The notes beneath the pieces were generated by a model. That model worked only from the letters and a program-made list of their open reading frames with translations, was not told the DNA's origin and ran no database searches. From NCBI GenBank assembly GCA_035651635.1, contig DASRFK010000141.1, forward strand, positions 1 through 6,338: DNA of 6,338 nucleotides, read 5' to 3'. This document shows positions 1-5,529 of this stretch, piece after piece. Made by a program: the position numbers and the translations under genes. This stretch comes from JANXQE01 sp035651635. Lineage in GTDB: Bacteria > Verrucomicrobiota > Verrucomicrobiia > Limisphaerales > UBA8199. How positions within the stretch are numbered: the first letter of the stretch is position 1; each line of letters starts with the position of its first letter.

Positions 1-45
1 AAGAATGACGGCTTTGACCGCCAGCGAGAATGGCTTGCTTGTCAT
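1..45 (-). CDS. Probable start of a Nudix-type protein (runs off the window)
   Basis: An ATG at 45-43 opens a frame of exactly 15 codons to the window edge, reading MTSKPFSLAVKAVIL. I recognise the pattern 'FSLAVKAVI' as the first beta strand typical of Nudix hydrolases, which hydrolyse nucleoside diphosphates linked to another moiety. The Nudix box itself would lie outside the window, so family membership is inferred from this strand alone. No clear Shine-Dalgarno motif stands at normal spacing; an AAGG abuts the ATG. The gene would be transcribed in the same direction as everything else here and follows a dead Nudix remnant (230-469). The same bases are open in another minus frame, so the call is tentative. 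Confidence 0.4.
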   Translation of the reverse strand, partial: MTSKPFSLAVKAVIL

Positions 46-229
46 CCTTGGAGGGTGCCAGCTTGGGGTCGTCTCTCAAGATTATTTGAACTTCAAAAAT
101 GGACGTTGATTGAATCGTCGAGGTGAAACCGAGCTTTCGGATTTAGTGGTGTCCGACTCCGCCGACTGTAATACTTTGTGTGTCCTTTGCCCTGGTGTGT
201 CGAAGCGATCTGCTTCACCAAGCGCTCAT

Positions 230-469
230 TCAACAGTTCAATTCGAATATCATCTGGGTCCAAAGGGGCTCGCAAGCAGGAATATCAGTTGATAGTCCAT
301 CCTCTTTGCGCCCTTCACGCAGCACCGCCTCGTGGGGTGATTTGCCCGCGTCAATCTTGCCGCCGGGAAACTCCCAGTTGCCTTGAAAATTCTTGGATTC
401 GCCGCCGCGTTGCAACAGCAGCAGCTTCCCCTGCGGATTCAGAATCAACAAAGAGGCGGAGTGCTTCAT
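230..469 (-). pseudogene. Truncated Nudix hydrolase (MutT-like) remnant
   Basis: The 79-residue frame starts at ATG 469-467, with an in-frame stop 12 bases upstream at 482-484. Residues 1-30 form the Nudix first strands ('SLLILNPQGKLLLLQRG'), followed by 'GNWEFPGGK' and the Nudix box at residues 37-59. The consensus Gx5Ex7REUxEExGU is recognisable, but two glutamates are lysine: K43 for the first Glu and K55 for the first Glu of the EE pair. Both are AAA codons, each one G-to-A step from GAA. R51, E52, E56 and G58 remain. Known biochemistry of the family makes the REUxEE glutamates the metal ligands, so activity is doubtful. The protein stops after about 20 more residues, whereas the family usually has 130-170, and no other frame continues the fold. 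It lies about 120 bases downstream of the WD40 gene. It reads as a decayed gene rather than a functional small protein. Confidence 0.7.
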
Positions 470-557
470 GGCACATATTGTTTACTTGTCTCGTATTTCT
501 GCAAAGCATTTCTGTCGCGATCTCAGCTAGGATGAATTTTTCTTAGGTTTTGCGTCC

Positions 558-576
558 GACGATCTCGGAGATCGTC
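558..576. repeat. Perfect 9-bp inverted repeat just past the WD40 stop codon
   Basis: GACGATCTC at 558-566 and GAGATCGTC at 568-576 are perfect complements around a single base. An RNA hairpin would have about 8 pairs with a 3-base loop. It begins 11 bases beyond the stop codon at 587-589 of the minus-strand WD40 frame, the usual place for a transcription terminator. No T-run follows on either strand, so an intrinsic terminator is not supported. It could be a 3' stabilising hairpin or a protein-binding dyad. Confidence 0.4.
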
Positions 577-586
577 TCGCAAGGAT

Positions 587-1264
587 TCACTTTGGAGAAG
601 ACATACACGTCCGAGCTGGCAAACCATGTAACCTCAGCGGTATAACCTCCCCCGAAGTCGTTCCAACAACGATTACGCCCTGCTTTTCGCACATCGTAGC
701 GTCTTTGACAGTCGCCGGAAGATAGGCAAGAGCCACGCAATCGCCTGTCTTTATATCCGAAACCCTCACTGTTGAGTCCTCACCAGCTGAAATCACATAG
801 CGACCGTTCCGGGCGACCCTCAAGAATCTGACTTCACTAGCGTGGCCCTCAAGCACGCTTATACACGCCATCTTATTCAGGTCCCAGACCCGTATGGTTC
901 TGTCAGAACTTGCCGAAACCGCTAATCGCCCACTAAATACAAAATCAACTTTCCATACTGCGTCGGTGTGTCCCTTGAGCACCCAAGCACATAAACCAGT
1001 GCGCAGGGACCAAATTCGTAATGTACTGTCGTCACTCGCAGAAACGGCACGCTGGCTATCTTCGGTTATGCGCACGCAATTGACGTGGGAACTATGCTTA
1101 TTTAGCATAAATCGACACAGCCCTTGCTCTAGGTCCCACACGCATACCGTCCCGTACCTAGCTCCAGAAACGGCGTTTCGACTATCTCGCGCGACCTCAA
1201 CGGTAAGTATCGGATGGTCGTGTCCGCGTAGGATACGGAGGCAGCGTCCTGTTTTTAATTCCAT
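587..1264 (-). pseudogene. C-terminal WD40 repeats (last blades) of the split TIR-STAND protein
   Basis: This 225-codon frame carries WD40 repeats 11-14 and a degenerate 15th. Repeats 11-13 have the GH...W[DS] signature: 'RGHDHPI...VCVWDL', 'NKHSSHV...LRIWSL' and 'KGHTDAV...IRVWDL'. Repeat 14 has 'EGHASEV' but ends 'VRVSDI', Ser for Trp. The 15th ('...TTSGEVIPLRL') has lost most of the signature. The nominal ATG at 1264-1262 overlaps the stop of the preceding frame (TAA, 1257-1255), and no Shine-Dalgarno stands before it. The sequence starts exactly where repeat 10 of that frame breaks off: '...TLRIW' joins 'ELKTGRCL' by stepping back one base. It is therefore the 3' part of the same gene, separated by a one-base deletion (TGGGAA to TGGAA). 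Independent translation by reinitiation at the overlapping ATG is possible but unsupported. Confidence 0.8.
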
Positions 1265-3732
1265 ATACGCAATGTATAATCCAAGCTTTCAGAGATAATG
1301 CGCTTGCCGTCGGGCGTAACAGTCACGCCGGTAACAAAGCCCGTATGCCCTTTAATTACGCGCAGACAATGTCCGTTGTTGATATTCCAGATCCTGATTT
1401 TCTTGTCATACCCCCCTGAAATTATGTGGCGGCAATCCATTGTTGTTGTCACTGCAAAGATGTTCGTCTGTGCGTCGATATTCCGTTGACATCTTCCCGA
1501 CTTTAATTCCCATACACGTATCTTGGTATCCCAGCTTCCTGATACAATGCGTCGATTGTCATCCGTCACATTTACGCTCATGACTGTGTCTTTGTGTCGC
1601 ATTGGCCCCCAAACATCCGTCCCCGACTCTACATTCCACAACCGCACAGTATTCTCGGCATCTCCCGCTAGAACGCTGCGCCCGTCGACCGTCAGAGCTA
1701 CGCTTTTTACAGCAGCGACCGTCAATCCTCGGAAATGCCGGATGCAAGCCGCCTTCTCCAGATCCCATATACGTATCGAATTATCTGCGTTAATTAAATC
1801 CGCCGAAACGGCACGGCGTCCATCGGGGGCGATATTTACGGCACCGATACCGCTGGTATGCCCGATGAGAGAATGCGAACAGGAGCCCGTGTTCATATCC
1901 CACACCCGCAATACGTCGTCTAATCCTCCCGACACTATCGTTTTAAGGTCCGGCGTAATGCTAACGCTCTTGATTAGTTTTGTGTGGCCTTTCAGAACAC
2001 GAATGCTCTCGCCCGTATTCAGATCCCATACATGCAAACAGGGATCTGAATCTAAAAGGTTCTCGACTGAAACTGCGCGGCGCCCGTCTGGGGTTATGCA
2101 TATGCTCTCGGTGATGGAATAGGGTCTCTTTAACTTCAAAATGCATGTGCCCGACCTCAAGTCCCATAGGCATACTATGCCAACTCCGCCAGTTATAGCG
2201 AGCCTGCCGTCTGGAGTCATGCTTACGCAACGGGCATTGATGCCACGTATTGATTTGACGCATTTCTGGTTTGTTAAGTCCCAAACTCTTGATGTCTTAT
2301 CCTCACTCACGGAAACGGCTAAACCGCCGTCAGGTGTTATACTGACACTATGAATTGCGTCTGTGTGCCCGTCCAGCACTGCCAAGCAACCTCCTGTTTC
2401 GAGGTCCCATACCCTTAATGTCCCGTCCTCGCTTGACGAAATAGCACGCATACCGTCAGCTGTAATGTTAACGCAGGTAACGGCGTCCGCATGACCATTT
2501 AACGTCCGAAGTATTGGCGAGATAAAAGTGGCTCGCTCATTCGGAGACCAACGCCGAAGCAAATGTTTGCAACTCGGCTGCGTCACCAGCAAAGCGGCGG
2601 CATGATGAACAGGTCCAGCGGGCTCCGCATTGTATGCATGCTGTTGGACAAAGCCTTTTCGTTTACCATATTCGAGCAATGGAAAAACGTTGGTCGTGAC
2701 GAATCTCGCGAACGCGTCCAACCGTTCATATTGGCCGGGTGCGTTTGTTTGCCGATAGCAAGCTGCTTTAATCCGATCTTCACTCCATATTTTGCAAATT
2801 GGCACGGGTTGCGGTAACGTCGGTTCCAGTTTGGTTGAAATTTCGCCATGTGACAGTCGGTCGCGACGGTCGCTCCATTCCCGCGCATATTGGCAGGGCT
2901 CACGCATCCAGTTGGAAACAAGTTCCTCTCGCTTGCAGTGTCTTTTTAATGCCGCCTGTCTCTCTGGCAGCGCAGCGATGGTTTCGCGGTAATCATTCTG
3001 CAGATCGAAGACAAGCCCAGCTTGGCATTTGACCTCTGGCCACTGCAGGTCGCTTAGAAGTGTTACTGCTTCTTTAGTTTTTCCCGCATTTCGCAGATTT
3101 CGGCAAAGGTATTCAAGAAAGTAGCCATCGTTCGGTCCGGAATGCCAACCATTGGGACATTTTTTCCGGTAGGCCTCGATGAGTTTCTCGTAAAGTCCTT
3201 TGATAGAACCTAATCGTTTGATAGCCAGTCCACTCGCGAAATGGTGAAGTAGGTCATGTAAATCTACGCGAGCTTCGGTTTTGCCAGTAGCAGTTAACGG
3301 TCTTTGCACTAAGGACCGGCGAACTAATTTGCCCAGCAATGCCTCAGTGTGCCGTGCGCTCAATCCCGAAGTGTGCGCCCAGAGTGTTGCCACTGCAGTG
3401 TCAGGGGCACCGGTGTCCGTGCTGAAAACTGCCAATTCGGCAAAGCGTTGTTGCTCGTTCGCCGGCAAGACACGTAGGCTGATATCCATCGCCTTCCAGG
3501 CATTTTGGTGTTGGACTTCAGCAGGGTGCTCGCTCGATAGAAATTCCAAATCGTGCTCTCGCAGAGCGATCAACACGTTTTGCCAAGAACTCCCGCCCTG
3601 AACCATTCCGCCGCACAATGCAAGCGCCAGCGGCAACCGGTTGCATTCCTTGATAATCGCGGCGGCTTCTGGCGGGAGCATCTCCGGTGCAACTTCGGCG
3701 GCAGCAGCAAGAATGCTTTGTGCCTCGGCCAA
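1255..3732 (-). pseudogene. Middle segment of TIR-STAND protein: NB-ARC C-terminus, winged helix, helical domain, WD40 repeats 1-10
   Basis: The frame is open from 3777 (stop at 3780-3778) to 1255 and has no good start of its own; the first usable codon is TTG at 3732. Residues are numbered from there. At 31-42 'NRLPLALALCGG' is the GxP/GLPL motif of NB-ARC proteins. Residues 85-165 form the winged helix, ending in 'DLHDLL' (158-160 is the MHD equivalent). Residues 175-395 are alpha-helical, with 'KCPNGWHSGPNDGYFLEYL' typical of the helical domain in bacterial APAF-1-like proteins. From 408 to the end there are ten WD40 repeats, many with 'GH', 'ITPDGRRAVS' and 'LRVWDL' signatures; repeats 3, 4, 7 and 9 are degenerate. 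The protein would bind ADP/ATP through NB-ARC and sense a ligand through the propellers. Both ends break at one-base frame changes, into the NB-ARC frame above 3761 and the WD40 frame below 1264. It is a piece of one gene, and the long open frame suggests recent damage or sequencing error. Confidence 0.85.
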
Positions 3733-3760
3733 CGTTGGGAGTTCGACCCGGTAGTGATTT

Positions 3761-5191
3761 TCACGCGCGGCCGGCTGTCACCAAACCAGAGTCGCGCGTT
3801 GTAAGCAAAATTCGGCTTCGGCTCCCGGTGACGTTGAATGCCTCGGCGTGTTCGCGTTGCCAAACATCGTCAAGGATCAGTAGTGCGGCCTTGTCGGCAA
3901 GCAATTTGCGGAGTTCTTCCTTCCCCTCGTGGCGCGAGTTAAACTGTGCGTCGCCTCCCAGTGCAGCGACAAGCTGGCGTTGCAGCCCCTCGATCTGAGG
4001 ATTCTGGCCGAGCGTGACCCAATAAATCCCATCTTGAAACGCACGCTGCACTTGCGGATGGTGTGCGAGCGCATTAGCAAGCACGCTCTTTCCAATTCCC
4101 CCCATACCTTGCAACCCAACTCGCGCCGCTGCGCCCGTGACGACGACCGGTTTCTGCAAGTCCAACAGCAGCAGGTCGCGCAAAGTCTTAAGCCGCTCAG
4201 GCTGGGCGCGGTATCCGGGAGGCAGTTCCGGCACCGCCACCAGTTTGCCGACGGGCGGTAGGGATTCGGAAAGTTGCCGAATGAGATTCTTGAGGCGCTC
4301 GTCATACTCGACATCTTGCCGAAAATCCTCGGCGTGGAGCAATTTGAGGTCCTGGGGGATCAGCGCATAACCGTCCACCTTGTTCCCCTGCGTGTCGCGG
4401 CCATCCAGGCGGACGATGGGGTTGACGCATTTGTTGGCCGCGTAGTAGGCGAACTGCCATTCCTGCGTCACGTAATCGGAGGTGATGGCTTTCGGCCCGA
4501 CGACGAGGATCAAGCGTCCGCACGCGGCAATGTCTGTGATGATGCTGCGGGGGACGCCACCAAAGTAACGGAAGGCATTTTCCAGGCAGCGGATGAACGT
4601 CTCCGTCGTCTGGCGCCAGACCGCCTCGCTGTAAGCTTTCCGCGAGTGAGAGAGCACCGCCCGGAACAGATGCGGTCGCCGCCGTTTGCCGGTTTCCTCG
4701 ACCACCCACGCTCCCTGCCCAAAATCAACCTGCAACTCCGCGCCCGGCTCCACTTCGATGCGCCGGAAGGGCAACTCCATCTTCCGTTCCAAACGCAACG
4801 CAAAACGTCGGACCGAAAAGTAGCTTCCCGCAAACTGGTGATCGACCACCAGGTCCTGGTAAATCCGCTGCACTGACAATCCCGCCGCCAGCCCTTTCTC
4901 AATGGTTTCCTTCCACGGCTGGCAGAGACTCTCCGGCCCCGTGCCGCCGGCGGTCAAAAAGCCGGTTTGCGGGGTGGGTGATTTTGCCTCCGAGCCGGTT
5001 TGCGGGTTGGCGGGGGATTTTGCAGGGGCCGCGGTCCCCCAATAACGGCGAACCGTCTTGCGGTCCAAGCCCAATTCGCGGGCGATCCGACGCTTGGACC
5101 ACCCCCTCTCACGCAGGGCAACTATCGTCTGCTGTTGATTCACTTTGATTTGATTCATCGCCCCATTGTGTCCGCTCCGGGCGGACGCCAT
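3761..5191 (-). CDS. Chimeric ORF: IS21 IstA N-terminus fused to TIR C-terminal half and NB-ARC
   Basis: The 476-codon frame starts at ATG 5191, chosen because GAGGAG lies 6 bases upstream; M12 (5158) is an alternative start. Residues 15-52 are a helix-turn-helix ('RGWSKRRIARELGLDRKTVRRYWG'-like), as in IstA. Residues 55-80 hold a Pro-rich double repeat (AKSP...PQTG). Residues 140-220 are the start of the retroviral-integrase fold, with D156 in 'VDFGQG' and D220 in 'PRSIITD'; the catalytic Glu is missing. At residue 221-222 the sequence switches to a TIR C-terminal half: 'CGRLILVVGPKAITSDYV' with E244 at the position of the TIR catalytic Glu, then 'LLHAEDF'. NB-ARC follows: Walker A GMGGIGKS 362-369, Walker B LLILDDVW 437-444, 'RILLTTRD' 460-467. 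The ORF ends at TGA 3763-3761 by a one-base shift, while NB-ARC continues in the next frame. The fusion is in frame, so a hybrid protein could be made, but neither parent activity looks complete. Confidence 0.8.
   Translation of the reverse strand: MASARSGHNGAMNQIKVNQQQTIVALRERGWSKRRIARELGLDRKTVRRYWGTAAPAKSPANPQTGSEAKSPTPQTGFLTAGGTGPESLCQPWKETIEKGLAAGLSVQRIYQDLVVDHQFAGSYFSVRRFALRLERKMELPFRRIEVEPGAELQVDFGQGAWVVEETGKRRRPHLFRAVLSHSRKAYSEAVWRQTTETFIRCLENAFRYFGGVPRSIITDIAACGRLILVVGPKAITSDYVTQEWQFAYYAANKCVNPIVRLDGRDTQGNKVDGYALIPQDLKLLHAEDFRQDVEYDERLKNLIRQLSESLPPVGKLVAVPELPPGYRAQPERLKTLRDLLLLDLQKPVVVTGAAARVGLQGMGGIGKSVLANALAHHPQVQRAFQDGIYWVTLGQNPQIEGLQRQLVAALGGDAQFNSRHEGKEELRKLLADKAALLILDDVWQREHAEAFNVTGSRSRILLTTRDSGLVTAGRA
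4961..5026. repeat. Direct repeat inside istA resembling the IS end repeats
   Basis: GCCGGTTTGCGGG occurs at 4961-4973 and again at 4994-5006 (33-base period). Each is followed by a G-rich stretch and ATTTTGC. The block GGTGGGTGATTTTGC at 4973-4987 matches 14 of 15 bases of GGTGGGTGACTTTGC at 5238-5252 in the element's end, in the same orientation. A weaker copy is at 5009-5023. In the protein this is the duplicated AKSP..PQTG stretch between the helix-turn-helix and the catalytic domain, a natural linker. The repeat may have arisen by copying terminal sequence into the gene, or may serve as an internal transposase site. Confidence 0.6.
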
Positions 5192-5197
5192 GGGCGA

Positions 5198-5203
5198 CTC
5201 CTC
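5198..5203 (-). promoter_or_regulatory. Ribosome binding site of the IstA fusion ORF
   Basis: The minus strand reads GAGGAG followed by TCGCCC and then ATG at 5191. A strong Shine-Dalgarno sequence at 6-base spacing decides for the start at 5191 over the second ATG at 5158. Confidence 0.7.
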
Positions 5204-5215
5204 ATCTCAAAGGGA

Positions 5216-5265
5216 GGGTGATTCTAACCCGCAAATTGGTGGGTGACTTTGCCCGCAAACTGACA
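5216..5265 (-). repeat. IS21 terminal tandem repeats (left end)
   Basis: On the minus strand two units of about 24-25 bases follow one another, each of the form [AG]TTTGCGGG, a short spacer, TCACCC[AT]CC. The TTTGCGGG cores lie at 5259-5252 and 5235-5228 (24 bases apart), and the TCACCC cores at 5246-5241 and 5221-5216 (25 apart). Multiple end repeats that bind the transposase are a known feature of the IS21 family, which supports placing the element's tip at 5265. Confidence 0.65.
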
Positions 5266-5529
5266 GGATTATCTGGATGCGAGGAAAAGGACGACGAACG
5301 GAGCCTTACCAGTGGCCGAGACCGTCAAAGCGGCACTCCAACAACTGGCGGCACAATCAGACCAGGTGGTTCGGTAGTTGAAGCATTGAAGCCGATTCCT
5401 CCCTGGCTGTAATGAATTCTTCACAACACGAGACGGCAACGTGCGTTTGACGGCAACGTGCGTTTCAATGTTTCAATGGACGCATGTCCGCTTCGCGGCT
5501 TTGAATGATTCTTGCGCAACTTGCCGCTC
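5266..5529. other. Spacer between the IS21 tip and the TIR membrane gene
   Basis: There is no convincing gene in these 264 bases. It does not contain the missing N-terminal half of the TIR domain on the minus strand, which excludes a simple insertion of a shortened IS into the STAND gene. A plus-strand frame from the IS tip to TAG at 5375-5377 encodes 36 residues ('...VAETVKAALQQLAAQ...') that look protein-like and could be the 3' end of a gene cut by the element, but I do not recognise a family. Two small tandem repeats lie at 5432-5478. Confidence 0.4.
5432..5478. repeat. Two small tandem repeats
   Basis: GACGGCAACGTGCGTTT is present twice head to tail without mismatch (5432-5448 and 5449-5465). 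TTTCAATG then follows twice (5463-5470 and 5471-5478), overlapping the end of the first array. With two copies each and no spacers this is not a CRISPR array. It looks like replication slippage in non-coding DNA. Confidence 0.75.

Larger units (their letters stand above)
587..4531 (-). pseudogene. Composite TIR/NB-ARC/WD40 (APAF-1-like STAND) gene, 5' end replaced and twice frame-shifted
   Basis: This entry joins the three frames into one gene. Domain order is TIR C-terminal half (4528-4262), NB-ARC (about 4180-3600; Walker A GMGGIGKS at 4108-4085, Walker B LLILDDVW within 3886-3860, sensor TTRD just after), winged helix to the MHD-like LHD (3261-3253), helical region, then 14 canonical WD40 repeats and one degenerate repeat (2511 to about 590). 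Reading through needs one base skipped near 3764-3775 and one base re-read at 1261. The two shifts cancel, giving about 1,315 residues. The TIR N-terminal half, with the first beta strand and BB loop, is absent and replaced in frame by IS21 IstA. TIR-STAND proteins in bacteria are thought to act as immune sensors whose TIR consumes NAD+ after oligomerisation. This copy should lack TIR activity even if both frames were restored, because half the fold is gone. Confidence 0.75.
4530..5265 (-). mobile_element. istA: Partial IS21-family insertion sequence (left end plus 5' istA)
   Basis: The outer end is placed at 5265, where the minus strand reads TGTCAGTTTGCGGG. IS21 elements usually begin with TG and carry multiple repeats at their ends, as seen here at 5265-5216. 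A ribosome binding site and istA follow. IstA normally has about 400-550 residues and is followed by the ATPase gene istB. Here only about 220 IstA residues remain, stopping just after the second catalytic Asp, and there is no istB and no right end. The inner boundary (about 4533-4526) is deduced from the switch of the protein from integrase fold to TIR. The element cannot transpose by itself. No target duplication can be identified because the right end is missing. The segment is visibly richer in G+C than the WD40 region. Confidence 0.8.

Noticed and set aside
1..147. A minus-strand frame running open to the window edge, ending '...KLAPSKDDKQAILAGGQ...'
   Set aside because: It overlaps, in another frame, the ATG at 45 whose product matches a Nudix first strand. 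It has no recognisable motif and an in-frame stop just upstream.
93..275. A 60-codon minus-strand frame overlapping the end of the Nudix remnant
   Set aside because: It shows no known domain, does not continue the Nudix fold, and its start lacks a ribosome binding site. It may be chance opening in decaying sequence.
335..349. GGGTGATTTGCCCGC in the Nudix remnant resembles the IS21 end (GGGTGACTTTGCCCGC at 5241-5256), suggesting a second IS end
   Set aside because: The bases encode the ordinary Nudix stretch 'AGKSP' in frame, need a one-base gap to align, and are not followed by the other end-repeat elements.
1250..1270. Programmed -1 ribosomal frameshift site
   Set aside because: No X-XXY-YYZ slippery heptamer is present at the seam and no evident downstream hairpin was seen. 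The missing G in a short G run is a simpler explanation.
4274..4876. A 200-codon plus-strand frame opposite the transposase/TIR region
   Set aside because: It is the antisense of a frame with clear IstA and TIR motifs. Its protein has no recognisable domain, and the long opening follows from the G+C-rich codon use of the minus-strand gene.
5432..5478. Possible CRISPR-like repeats (GTTTCAATG)
   Set aside because: Only two copies of each unit, directly adjacent, with no spacers and no cas genes.
5488..5498. Possible terminator hairpin CCGC-TTC-GCGG downstream of the membrane TIR gene
   Set aside because: The stem has only four pairs and is not followed by a T-run in the direction of that gene.
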